Part shown: piece after piece, positions 30,607-39,057 of the stretch
How the letters are laid out: every line of letters starts with the position of its first letter
Numbering within the stretch: the first letter of the stretch is position 1
IMG/VR virus record: IMGVR_UViG_3300009509_000071
Location: 1-50,890 of that record
DNA from: a virus
DNA length: 50,890 nucleotides
Reading direction: 5' to 3' (one strand)
The notes under the pieces: model-generated
What the model was told of the DNA's origin: nothing
The model's database searches: none
The model's input: the letters and a program-made list of their open reading frames with translations, nothing else
Position numbers and translations under genes: made by a program

Positions 30607-30900
30607 TCATTGAACGATCATCTTTGATGCATTTTGATCCATATAATCATTCATAGTTCTATTTTCGCATAAATACTTAGCTACAAAGTATGTAGGAAAC
30701 ATTATCGCACTACTCTTTGAGTCACCACTTTTTATGTATCTTGGGCATGACTTTTGCTTTATCATGCTATTGATCTGAGTAGTTCCGCATCCTATTACAC
30801 TGCAAAGTTGAAGCTTTGATAGCGACCATCCATATTCCTTGAATAGCTCACCAAAAATAAACCTAACATCATCATTCTTTTCTGTGTCTGTAATAGCCAT
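30607..30900 (-). CDS. Reversed moron encoding small DNA-binding-like protein
   Basis: A 97-residue protein; ATG at 30900 has AGGGGC upstream. An HTH-like stretch reads KLQLCSVIGCGTTQINSMIK. It is the only minus-strand gene inside the late head operon, between terminase and gpW, and a repressor-operator sequence lies upstream. This is the layout of a moron with its own promoter. It could be a regulator or a superinfection/defence factor. Function unknown. Confidence 0.6.
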   Translation of the reverse strand: MAITDTEKNDDVRFIFGELFKEYGWSLSKLQLCSVIGCGTTQINSMIKQKSCPRYIKSGDSKSSAIMFPTYFVAKYLCENRTMNDYMDQNASKMIVQ

Positions 30901-30956
30901 ACAGCCCCTTTTTGTGTTTAATATACACATTATATTTATAAAATCTTAATAGTAAT

Positions 30957-30970
30957 TTACATTTTGTGTA
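30957..30970 (-). promoter_or_regulatory. Repressor-operator-like site upstream of the moron
   Basis: TTACATTTTGTGTA (minus TACACAAAATGTAA) matches the operators of the early promoters. A TATAAT-like -10 lies about 40 bases closer to the gene, next to a half site (TATACACATTATA). The relation to the promoter differs from the other sites, so activation or partial control is possible. Confidence 0.5.
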
Positions 30971-31064
30971 CTTTTGTATTAATTTGTTCTTTTTTGTACG
31001 GATTGGTTTAAAAAAATAAAAACTGACAGAATTGTGAAAAATTTTAACTTCAAAGGGGCGCATC

Positions 31065-31280
31065 TTGGCTAGACGGACAATCGATCAAGAAATTGCAGCC
31101 CTTGAAGCCAGAAGAGATGATCTTGAGTCAAAGATCTCTGAGCATGAGAGTTATAAAGCACTCATTGCTCAAGGAAATCATGGGGCTGAGACACACTTTA
31201 CCGATATTAAGGTGCTTTATTCTGAGAGAGATAAAGTCAAAAAAGAACTCGAAACACTTTATAGACACAAAGGCCTTTAG
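31065..31280 (+). CDS. Head-tail joining protein gpW-like
   Basis: A 71-residue protein (lambda gpW 68) with a TTG start after AAAGGGG. Short helical sequence (IDQEIAALEARRDDLESKIS, then VLYSERDKVKKELETLYRH), in the lambda position between terminase and portal. gpW seals the portal after packaging. Confidence 0.7.
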   Translation: MARRTIDQEIAALEARRDDLESKISEHESYKALIAQGNHGAETHFTDIKVLYSERDKVKKELETLYRHKGL

Positions 31281-32755
31281 TGGATAGCTTCTTACTGCAA
31301 GCACTTTACGGATCATCTATAATTTCTGGCGCTCCAGAAAGTACATATGGGAAACCTATGTTTGATGGGGCAGTAGAAAATTACTCTCATCTCGCATCTC
31401 AATCCAGAAAACAACTTAACTATCATGGCGTAAATGGAACTGATATTCCATCCATACTTCATGCTGTAGTATCCGGAGTTGTGGGTAGCGGTATCAATAT
31501 TCAGTCAAGACTTGCAGACAAGAAGATGAATGATGGTTTTGAGGCACTTCTTAAATCTCATGGCAAAAAGAAAAACTTTGAAATTTCTGGAAGATTTCAT
31601 AGAAATGAAGCACTTAGACAGATCGTAAACTTTCAGCACTTAAATGGCGGTGTAATTGTAAGGCATCACTACAGTAATTCATGGGATATTCCATATAGAC
31701 TTGAGCTTGTAAGCGTTGATATGATCGACACTTCAAAAAGCAAAGGCCAATACCTAAAGAATGGCTTACAGAAAGACAAATATGGCCGCATAACGCACAT
31801 CTACCTATTCGTTGATCCAGATAAGAGAATTTCAAAGCCTTTCAGCATGAAAAACATGACTTATCACATGACAACATGGATGAATTTATCTCAATACACT
31901 GCAGTAAGTAGGCTTGTAACTATCTTGCCTACGCTTGACAGCGTTCTTCAATATGCAGATGCAGAGGTAAAGGCAGCGCTTGAGAGAGCAAAGGCCGGAG
32001 TCTATTGGAGTACAGAGCTTTATGGAACTATCCTACAGGCATTAAATGATGAATTTAATCAATCTGGTATTACTCCGGCAGAGAAGATAGCTGAGGCGAA
32101 AGATCTACTTGAGAGACTTTCAAAAAGAGGTGTATCTGCTACAGGCGCAACTCCAATTCCTCAAGAGGACAAAATTCACCAAGTTGAGAGCAAAACTGAT
32201 AGTGTTTATGAGACTATCAATCAACAGGCTCAAAAGAAAGCTTCTAGTGCAGTAGGTGGAAGTGTTGTATCTATCTACAAGGATATTGCACAAGGAAATT
32301 ACTCATCGATAAAAGCAGCGATCTCTTTCGATGAAGAGTATTACAAAATTGAGTTTGACAGACTCCAAGAGTCAATCATCGATGAGTACCTAGAGAGGCT
32401 ATTTGCCATCGGTGTTCAAACCGGATGGATACCACTTTCTACATCAAAATACTTCAAGAATAGAGATCTTTATCACTCATGGGATGTTCTTAGACAATCT
32501 AAGCGTGTTATTGATGAAGTTAAGGCTGCAAATGCGGTCAAGACTGAGCTTGAGGCCAATACAACAACTCATGCAAGAGTGTTTGGCGAAAAAGGGCTTG
32601 ATTATGTTACTGAGATGACTAAGCAGATCGATCTTGATATTGAAGTTGAAAAGATTAGGCAAGAAAGATACAAGGCTGCCGGACTTCCATATCCTAGCCA
32701 AGTTCAATCATCTGAGCCAAGCACAGACAATAATAAACCGGAGGAAGAAAAATGA
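31280..32755 (+). CDS. Portal protein (lambda gpB family)
   Basis: A 491-residue protein starting at GTG overlapping the previous stop. Features of the lambda portal family: YSHLASQSRKQLNYHG, GSGINIQSRL, FQHLNGGVIVRHHYSN, LELVSVDMIDT and VGGSVVSIYKDIAQGNYSSI. It forms the dodecameric gate at one capsid vertex. Confidence 0.88.
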   Translation: MDSFLLQALYGSSIISGAPESTYGKPMFDGAVENYSHLASQSRKQLNYHGVNGTDIPSILHAVVSGVVGSGINIQSRLADKKMNDGFEALLKSHGKKKNFEISGRFHRNEALRQIVNFQHLNGGVIVRHHYSNSWDIPYRLELVSVDMIDTSKSKGQYLKNGLQKDKYGRITHIYLFVDPDKRISKPFSMKNMTYHMTTWMNLSQYTAVSRLVTILPTLDSVLQYADAEVKAALERAKAGVYWSTELYGTILQALNDEFNQSGITPAEKIAEAKDLLERLSKRGVSATGATPIPQEDKIHQVESKTDSVYETINQQAQKKASSAVGGSVVSIYKDIAQGNYSSIKAAISFDEEYYKIEFDRLQESIIDEYLERLFAIGVQTGWIPLSTSKYFKNRDLYHSWDVLRQSKRVIDEVKAANAVKTELEANTTTHARVFGEKGLDYVTEMTKQIDLDIEVEKIRQERYKAAGLPYPSQVQSSEPSTDNNKPEEEK

Positions 32756-33876
32756 CAAACATTTATCTTGAGGGAGTTGTAGGGATAGATATTACAGCTG
32801 CAGAAGTAAAAGAGCTTATGGCTGCAGCATCCGGTGACATCTATTTTGATTTAAACAGTGGTGGCGGATATGTCACTGAGGGCGTTGCGATCCTAAATAC
32901 TATCAGGGCTTACAACAAGGGAAAAACTGTAGCAAAAATACATTATGCGGCATCTATGATGACTCAAATTGCACTTGCATGTGATGAAGTTCATGCGTAT
33001 GACAACTCGATCTTCATGATCCACAATGTTCAAGGCATGGCATATGGTGATCACAATGCAATGTTTGAGCAAGGTGAGAAGCAAAAGAGAATGTCAAAAA
33101 TGCTTGCAAGTCTCTATGTGAAAAAGACTGGAATGAGTGAAGATGAAATCAAAACAATGATGGATAACGACACTTATTTGTTTGGGGAAGAGATCGTTGA
33201 AAAAGGCTTTGCTGACATGCTGATTGAGACTAATCATGAGAAGAACTTTGAGCAGCAAAAAGAAGTTGCATTGGTTAATTTCAAGAAGTCTATGGAAGCG
33301 ATGAACTCAGAGAAGATCACAGCAGAGCAATTAGACAGTTTCATGGCCAAGTGCAATGATAACTGTTCGGTGGAAGCACATCCGACTGCAGCAAGCGACA
33401 ACAGCAAAAATTTTGATAAAGGAGAGAGCATGGAGTTACCTTTCAATGAGGACAATTTCAAAGCGCTAAACGCTGCATATAACAGCGAAAAAGGCAGAGC
33501 AGCAGAAGCTCAGACAGCATTAGAAACTGCTAAAGAAGAGCTTGCTGCAAAAGATGGCGAAATTGCACAGCTAAATGAAGCACATGCTACTGCACTTGTA
33601 GCTGCTAAAGAAGAAGCTGCAAAAGAAGCTACTGAGGCTGCACAAAAAGCAATTTTTGATCGTGTAGAGGCAAGAGTTTCTGAGGCGGTAGCAAGCAATG
33701 TGACTAAGGCTGATGTGATCATCGCAATGGTTAAGGCAGAGGATGATGCTGAGGCATCTAAAATCGCAATCGAAGCAAATGCATCAGATGGATCAATTTC
33801 TCACGCTGATGGTGAAGTTGGGAAAGAGTCTGGGCTTATGGCTTTTGCACAAAAACATAAAGGAATGGTGAAATAA
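32752..33876 (+). CDS. Head maturation protease with C-terminal scaffold (gpC/Nu3-like)
   Basis: A 374-residue protein. Residues 1-160 form a ClpP/S14-type protease: IYFDLNSGGGYVTEG, catalytic serine in HYAASMMTQIALACD, and histidine in FMIHNVQG. Residues from about 227 form an alanine/glutamate coiled coil that serves as scaffold. The order and the internal scaffold start match lambda C and Nu3. Confidence 0.88.
   Translation: MTNIYLEGVVGIDITAAEVKELMAAASGDIYFDLNSGGGYVTEGVAILNTIRAYNKGKTVAKIHYAASMMTQIALACDEVHAYDNSIFMIHNVQGMAYGDHNAMFEQGEKQKRMSKMLASLYVKKTGMSEDEIKTMMDNDTYLFGEEIVEKGFADMLIETNHEKNFEQQKEVALVNFKKSMEAMNSEKITAEQLDSFMAKCNDNCSVEAHPTAASDNSKNFDKGESMELPFNEDNFKALNAAYNSEKGRAAEAQTALETAKEELAAKDGEIAQLNEAHATALVAAKEEAAKEATEAAQKAIFDRVEARVSEAVASNVTKADVIIAMVKAEDDAEASKIAIEANASDGSISHADGEVGKESGLMAFAQKHKGMVK
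33430..33876 (+). CDS. Nested scaffold protein (Nu3-like), internal start
   Basis: An in-frame ATG at 33430 (MELPFNEDNFKALNAAYNSE) has AAAGGAG five bases upstream, inside the protease gene. The 148-residue product is a predicted coiled coil (AQTALETAKEELAAKDGEI). It would guide capsid assembly and be removed by the protease, as Nu3 is. Confidence 0.75.
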   Translation: MELPFNEDNFKALNAAYNSEKGRAAEAQTALETAKEELAAKDGEIAQLNEAHATALVAAKEEAAKEATEAAQKAIFDRVEARVSEAVASNVTKADVIIAMVKAEDDAEASKIAIEANASDGSISHADGEVGKESGLMAFAQKHKGMVK

Positions 33877-33878
33877 TC

Positions 33879-34217
33879 ATGGCGCAATTAACTAAAACTG
33901 TATTTACAGCTGACAATTTGGTAACTGCAACTCAAAAACTGATTACAAGAAGAGATCTTCAACTTGAGTCTGGTCAAAGTGTAGTTAGAGGTGAGGTACT
34001 TAAGAGAGGAACTACTGGGCTTGTAGCATTAACTGCAACAACAGACACTCCATTTACAGTAGCACTTGAAACAGTTGATGCATCTGCAGCAGCAAAAGAT
34101 ATTACATATGTGTATGAGGGATCAGTTCTTGAGTCTGAGCTTACATATGGAGCTGGAGCAATCGCAAACTTTAGAGATAAATTTATCTCAGAAACACAAA
34201 TCTTGGTAGAGGAGTAA
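33879..34217 (+). CDS. Head decoration protein gpD-like
   Basis: A 112-residue protein (lambda gpD 110). Pattern of the family: LITRRDLQLESGQSVVRGEV, LKRGTTGLVALTA and a C-terminal VYEGSVLESELTYG. It binds capsid trimers and stabilises the expanded shell. Confidence 0.82.
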   Translation: MAQLTKTVFTADNLVTATQKLITRRDLQLESGQSVVRGEVLKRGTTGLVALTATTDTPFTVALETVDASAAAKDITYVYEGSVLESELTYGAGAIANFRDKFISETQILVEE

Positions 34218-34221
34218 GAAT

Positions 34222-35249
34222 ATGGCAATCATTAATGATAAAAAAGAGTTCGTAAAAGCAGTAGGTGTTATCGTTGAGGCTGATCTTGGCGTTGAAAACT
34301 TATTGTTCCCGACAATGAGACTTCAAACAAAAGAGCTTATCGAGTACGATGTAGCAACAGTAGAGGCAGAAAGCCCAGCATACAACTCATTCAGAAACAC
34401 TGCAAATGTTGTATCTAAAGATGGGAAAGACAGAGTAGTTGTTGCTCCTTCAATGAGTCTATCTCTAAAGAGACTATCGATGCTGATGCTGAAATGTTCG
34501 GACAAAATGAGTACGGAGATGGTGAGATCGATGCAACTATGCAATCTGCACTTACTGGTGTTGGAAAGCTTAGACTAAGATCACTTGTTGGTAAGAAAGC
34601 GCTTATTTATGAGGTATTGACTACTCACAAAATCGCTGGTGGTTATCAAGGTAAAGATGGTGTAGAGGACATCGTGTTCAATGTTCCAGCTGCTAACACT
34701 GAGGTATTCGATGGTACAACTAACCTATACTGGAGTAACGCAAGCGCAACGCCACTTGATGACATGAAGCGTGCATATGATGCAATGAAAATCAAGCCTA
34801 CTGCAGTTGTTATGAATGACAATACTTATTCAAACTTCTATGGAAACGCTCAGGTACTCACTGTAGATAACACTTCTGCTGGTAAGAAGAGAAACTATGA
34901 GATCAATGAGAATGTAGCAGCTGGTGCAAAATTCTTTAGAGCTGGTAAGGTTATGTACAAAGGAATGATCCTTGATGTATATGTTGAAAATGAGAAGAAA
35001 CTTGTTTCTGGATCATACACTCCATTTATGCCAGACGGATATGTTTGTTATGCATCACCAATCGGTGAGATGAACTATGGTGGTATTCCGGTTGCAGAAG
35101 CTGGTGGTGTAAGAAGAATTGCTGCAGAGTACGATGTAGAAGAGATCATCACTTCTAACCCTCCACAGCACAATCTTGTGTACAGAACTGCTCCGCTTCC
35201 AACATTGAAAAATGGTGAAGCTTACTTTACGCAAAAAGTAGAAGCGTAA
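34222..35249 (+). CDS. Major capsid protein gpE-like, interrupted by one frameshift
   Basis: The first frame runs from ATG 34222 to about 34449 and the second from there to 35249; joined they give about 342 residues, the size of lambda gpE (341). At 34447 the first frame reads CCT TCA, while the second frame reads TTC AAT GAG TCT. Adding one T (CCT TTC AAT) restores ...VVVAPFNESISKETIDA. No classical slippery heptamer is present, so this is a sequencing/assembly error or an inactivating mutation and not programmed shifting. Confidence 0.82.
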
Positions 35250-35259
35250 GGGGTAAGTG

Positions 35260-35637
35260 ATGGGTAAGACAACTACACCAAAAGAAAACACAGTGTCCGC
35301 AGAAGAGAAAGCGGCACTGGAAGCTAAAGCTGCAGAAGAAAAAGCTGCTACTGAGGCACAGGCTGCAAAAGAGGCAGAAGAAAAAGCTGCTCAAGAAGCT
35401 GCTGCACAGCTTAAAGCGGAAGAAGATGCGAAAGCTGCTGCTGAGGCGGAAGCCAAAGCTAAAGAAGAAGCAGAAAAGAAAGCTGCTGAGGAAGCTGCAA
35501 AAGCAAGTAAAGGCACTAAGGTTTCAGTAAAACTCAAAGTGAGATACGCTGGAAAATTGCCAAATGAGACAGTTGAAGTTGAGCCTAAAGAAGCAAAGCG
35601 CCTCATCGATGGCGGATACGCAGAAAAGGCTAAGTAA
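35260..35637 (+). CDS. Ala/Glu-rich head protein (FI-like position)
   Basis: About 125 residues from ATG 35260 (AAGGGG upstream). The N-terminal 85 residues are almost pure alanine, glutamate and lysine coiled coil. The last 40 residues (VSVKLKVRYAGKLPNETVEV) form a small beta domain. It sits in the lambda FI position, where proteins assist packaging at the capsid-terminase stage. Confidence 0.6.
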   Translation: MGKTTTPKENTVSAEEKAALEAKAAEEKAATEAQAAKEAEEKAAQEAAAQLKAEEDAKAAAEAEAKAKEEAEKKAAEEAAKASKGTKVSVKLKVRYAGKLPNETVEVEPKEAKRLIDGGYAEKAK

Positions 35638-35984
35638 TGGGCGTACACGCTTTACTACAAAAAACTCAAAAAGCTCATGTAAACAGTGAGCGATTAGGTA
35701 GTAGTGAGGCGATTGTATATGTTCACGCAAAGACTGGCGTTCAAGAGAATGTCAGAGCTTTTGTTGAAGTAGTATCTATTCGTGGTGATCAGAAGAAACG
35801 CAGAGTTGATGAGACAGTATTCAGCAATATTCTTTTGGCTGAGAAGCCAGTCAAAAATAGAGACTACATCATCTATCAAGGTGAAGAGCTAATTGTAGAT
35901 AGCTGGCTTACCAATGGTGAGCTTTATCAAGTGACAACATTGTCGCATGAGGCTAGAGAGAATAGGAGAATATCACATGACTAG
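35637..35984 (+). CDS. Head-tail connector gpFII-like
   Basis: A 115-residue protein (lambda gpFII 117) in the same position. A beta-barrel-like sequence with NRDYIIYQGEELIVDSWLTN, typical of FII/adaptor proteins. It would join gpW to the tail. The start overlaps the previous stop. Confidence 0.65.
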   Translation: MGVHALLQKTQKAHVNSERLGSSEAIVYVHAKTGVQENVRAFVEVVSIRGDQKKRRVDETVFSNILLAEKPVKNRDYIIYQGEELIVDSWLTNGELYQVTTLSHEARENRRISHD

Positions 35985-36465
35985 TAAAGAGATCTCATTA
36001 GGCATTATCGCTGCATGTAAAGCGTATGCGCCATTAAATGACTTCATTACTCTTACATATGGTAAATCACTTACTTATGCAAGAGGCCTAAATCTTGATG
36101 TTGATTATTTCAGTGAAAATGAATATGCCGATGTGCCTATTGTGATCATTGATCCAGAGAAGAACACAACTGAGACAGATGGAGATGTTAGTTTTGGAAT
36201 GGTAATCCATGTGAAGATTGTTCATAAGGATGAGTTCAAGAACGGATTTGCAAAAGTTGATGATGTGATCACATTGTCTGGTATCGATGAAGTTGAGATT
36301 ATCAGTGGTCACATAAGCGATGCAATACAAGGACATTTTGCAACATCGCTTGATATTGAGGGAATAGACACATACCTTGATCCTCTTTATCATGTATCAA
36401 ATTACACTGAATATAACGGACATATTGTGTTTACTTTCACAGAAGAAACATGCATAGGAGCATAG
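35977..36465 (+). CDS. Tail terminator/completion protein (gpU-like position)
   Basis: A 162-residue protein; ATG at 35977 is chosen over a GTG 30 bases earlier because AGGAG lies eight bases upstream. Mixed alpha/beta (VPIVIIDPEKNTTE; FGMVIHVKIVHKDEF). Position between the connector and the tail tube suggests the tail terminator. Confidence 0.5.
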   Translation: MTSKEISLGIIAACKAYAPLNDFITLTYGKSLTYARGLNLDVDYFSENEYADVPIVIIDPEKNTTETDGDVSFGMVIHVKIVHKDEFKNGFAKVDDVITLSGIDEVEIISGHISDAIQGHFATSLDIEGIDTYLDPLYHVSNYTEYNGHIVFTFTEETCIGA

Positions 36466-36466
36466 T

Positions 36467-36643
36467 TTGAAAAAGATTAAATTATTGATTGATAGATCTT
36501 TTCGTGAGGATGGCGAGCTGGTACACAAAAAGGCCGGAACTGTAGTTGAGATGGACGATAAGCGTGCAAATCAGTACATTCTATCTGGTGCTGGAGCTGT
36601 AGTCATAGAGAAGAAGTCTGTTAAAAAAGTAGAAGAAGAGTAG
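36467..36643 (+). CDS. Small head-tail region protein, 58 aa (TTG start)
   Basis: TTG at 36467 follows AGGAG by six bases. The product (KKIKLLIDRSFREDGELVHK ... MDDKRANQYILSGAGAVV) is a small beta domain like the C-terminus of the Ala/Glu-rich protein at 35260 and ends in a lysine/glutamate tail. Confidence 0.6.
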   Translation: MKKIKLLIDRSFREDGELVHKKAGTVVEMDDKRANQYILSGAGAVVIEKKSVKKVEEE

Positions 36644-36649
36644 CGATTA

Positions 36650-37276
36650 ATGCAGCAGTATGAAATCAAAGACAATATCTCGCCTTACTTAAGAAAGTTA
36701 TTTGCCATTAGTGAGGGGCTTGGGCTTCAAGCACTTAGCAAATCTGGGCATGAGATAAGAAAAATGATGGCTGTAAAGTCAAGGTCTTTGGGATCACACA
36801 AATATGGGCAGAAAATCGTAAATGGTAGAAGAGTTCTTGTTGATACAAGAGGCGGACAGTCAAAGCCATTCTACTCAAGGGTATCTCACACAGAAGATAA
36901 AAAAGAAGCAGACATGGGTGAACTCATCAGATACAAACTGTATGAACATTCACTCACAATGCTTGTAGGTTGGATCAATGTTAAATCATATAACACTACA
37001 TTTTATAAAGGCGGTGTGGCGCACAAAGGAAACAGAGTGCAAGGTACTAAAACCAAAGAGATAGCAAGAATGATGGCTGAGGGCGGCAGAGTGCAGCTTA
37101 CAGACAATCAGAAAAAGCTATTTAAGCGCAGTGGATGGGGAAAGGCAGCAAGTAGAGGGTATGTGAACAGAAAAGCACATCCTTTTATGAACTTCTCTCA
37201 CTATATAGGCACAGCACATGAGGTAGCTCGAAGAGAGTTTAAAAACGCAGTTCATCAATTTGAACAATCTGCATAA
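36650..37276 (+). CDS. Minor tail protein gpZ-like
   Basis: A 208-residue basic protein (lambda gpZ 192). Helical N-terminus, then FYKGGVAHKGNRVQ and KAHPFMNFSHYIG, resembling the Z/gp10 tail-completion families. It should help finish the tail tube before head joining. Confidence 0.6.
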   Translation: MQQYEIKDNISPYLRKLFAISEGLGLQALSKSGHEIRKMMAVKSRSLGSHKYGQKIVNGRRVLVDTRGGQSKPFYSRVSHTEDKKEADMGELIRYKLYEHSLTMLVGWINVKSYNTTFYKGGVAHKGNRVQGTKTKEIARMMAEGGRVQLTDNQKKLFKRSGWGKAASRGYVNRKAHPFMNFSHYIGTAHEVARREFKNAVHQFEQSA

Positions 37277-37287
37277 GGAGAAAAAAT

Positions 37288-38241
37288 ATGGCAGTTTTAC
37301 CTAAAAAAGTTCTATTGGGTTGGGAGACAGTATTTGGCCAAACGCCAGCATCGCCAACGCCTTACCAATTATGTGTAAAGACTCAAGGGCTTGTACACAC
37401 AAGAGAAACAGAGATACAGGATTGTATCGGTGGAGACATCGATAGCGGTGGTGACAAACTAGTTACTGGATCATCAAACAATGGTAGTATCGATGCATCT
37501 GCATACTGGGAGCAATTAGGTGTTTACCTAAAGGCAATTCTTGGAGCGCCTACAACAGTTGATAACCTTGATGGTACTTTCACTCACACATTTGACACAA
37601 CAAAAGATGTAATCCCATCGATGTATATCGAAACTACATCTGGAGCAAATGATCTCGTAGAGGTATTCAATGGAGTAATGGCATCGACATTCAACACTTC
37701 ATTTAAGGGTAAAGGTATTCCGGCAATCAATTTGGGGCTTGTGGGAAGCACTCACAAGGACAACTTGAAAGATGCGTACACTCCAATAGTTGATACTGGA
37801 AAGATCGTTCTTGGAAGTACAGCGCTTAACATGATGTACACATACGCAAAGATCGATAACAGTGACTTTATGAAGCTTTCAGAGTTCGATGTGACTTTTG
37901 ATCGTGGAATTGAGGTTGATGATCTTATCTATGACACTAAAGATGTTGGTATCACAAAATCTGAGGTAACTGGAAGTCTTAAATCTGTTTTTGATAGCGG
38001 ACTATATACAAAACTTGCTGCAAACAATGTAGTAAAAGTTGAAATCGGTTACATGCAAACAATCGGTGCTGATGCACATGCATTGTCATTCCTATTTGAT
38101 GAGACTCAGTTTGACTTTAAGACTGAGCCAAAAGAAGTTGGGAACAAAGTATCTGTAAACGCTGACTGGTCTGCAAAGAGATCTGCTACCGGAACTCAAA
38201 GAGGTAAGGTAACACTTACAAACACTGTAGCATCGTACTAA
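37288..38241 (+). CDS. Major tail tube protein
   Basis: A 317-residue protein with AAGGAG before ATG. Typical start KKVLLGWETVFGQTPASPTP, a beta-rich body and EFDVTFDRGIEVDDLIYDTK in the second half. It directly precedes the G/GT chaperone pair. Tube hexamers polymerise along the tape measure. Confidence 0.82.
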   Translation: MAVLPKKVLLGWETVFGQTPASPTPYQLCVKTQGLVHTRETEIQDCIGGDIDSGGDKLVTGSSNNGSIDASAYWEQLGVYLKAILGAPTTVDNLDGTFTHTFDTTKDVIPSMYIETTSGANDLVEVFNGVMASTFNTSFKGKGIPAINLGLVGSTHKDNLKDAYTPIVDTGKIVLGSTALNMMYTYAKIDNSDFMKLSEFDVTFDRGIEVDDLIYDTKDVGITKSEVTGSLKSVFDSGLYTKLAANNVVKVEIGYMQTIGADAHALSFLFDETQFDFKTEPKEVGNKVSVNADWSAKRSATGTQRGKVTLTNTVASY

Positions 38242-38323
38242 CAGTGGTGGCGGCTTTGTGTAGTTGTGCCGCCATCTAAATAAATGACACTACACAAAAA
38301 CACAACACACAAAGGTACAAAAA

Positions 38324-38725
38324 ATGGCAAGACAACCAAAAAAAATTGAAACAGAAAAAACAGAAGAAGCTAAAAAGCCTTTTTCTAAGGAAGAGCTTGA
38401 AGCAATCCTAGAAGTTCAACAAAAGATCAATGAAGAGAGACAAGCGAGAATTGACAAGCTTACAGGACACTCTTTTGATGCTGGGCTTAAATCATCTGCA
38501 ACCGGTATTACAAGAGGTGAAAGAAAAGAGTTTAAAGCATCAAATGATCTTGACATTAGAGACTTCCATTCATTCGATGAAGATATGAAAGAGACTCTGC
38601 TTGATTTTCTACTTGAAAAAAGAGGAATTGAAAACGCAGATGACATCAATGAGGGTGAGCTTTTCATGTGGATGGAGTTGATCGTAGGAAGAACGATTGA
38701 TCCAATAGCATTTGAGGGAAAGTAG
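38324..38725 (+). CDS. Tail assembly chaperone gpG-like
   Basis: A 133-residue protein (lambda gpG 140): charged N-terminus and helical body ending IAFEGK. It lies between tail tube and tape measure, and its end carries the slippery heptamer used to make the longer G-T protein. The chaperone keeps the tape measure soluble during tail assembly. Confidence 0.85.
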   Translation: MARQPKKIETEKTEEAKKPFSKEELEAILEVQQKINEERQARIDKLTGHSFDAGLKSSATGITRGERKEFKASNDLDIRDFHSFDEDMKETLLDFLLEKRGIENADDINEGELFMWMELIVGRTIDPIAFEGK

Positions 38726-39057
38726 CACTTGCCTACATTGAGTGGGCATATGATGATGGAGTACAGGACTTCATAGAGAGTCTTAGAGATATGGGAGAGC
38801 CAATTCCAGAGGAATTGAAATCTCCGCACATCGATGGGATGGCTTTGGATGCCATTAGGCTAATTAGTGCAATGGATACACAATGGCACTACATCCAGAC
38901 TGGATTTGGCTCAATTAGAAAAGGGCTTGACTATAACGCTTTAGAAGTTGTAGCAAGATTTAAAAAGATAAAGCTTGGCAGTGATCTCTTTGAGATTATT
39001 GCAATGCTAGAGAAAAAGATAATAAAGATCACAGGAGATAGACATGGCAGCAGCTGA
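38324..39057 (+). CDS. Frameshift fusion gpGT-like tail chaperone
   Basis: A -1 shift on GGGAAAG joins the G frame to a downstream frame open from 38722 to 39057, giving about 244 residues (...FEGK-VALAYIEWAYDDG...). The T part alone has no suitable start at the junction. In lambda the GT product binds tail tube subunits and is made at a few percent of G. Confidence 0.85.
38716..38722 (+). other. Programmed -1 frameshift site GGGAAAG
   Basis: In the G reading frame the bases are read G GGA AAG, matching X XXY YYZ. The next codon is the TAG stop of G. The heptamer is identical to the lambda G/GT slippery sequence. Confidence 0.9.

Noticed and set aside
34440-34500. Programmed frameshift in the capsid gene
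   Set aside because: No slippery heptamer, and the unshifted product would be a short nonfunctional fragment; capsid frameshifts known in phages extend the C-terminus.
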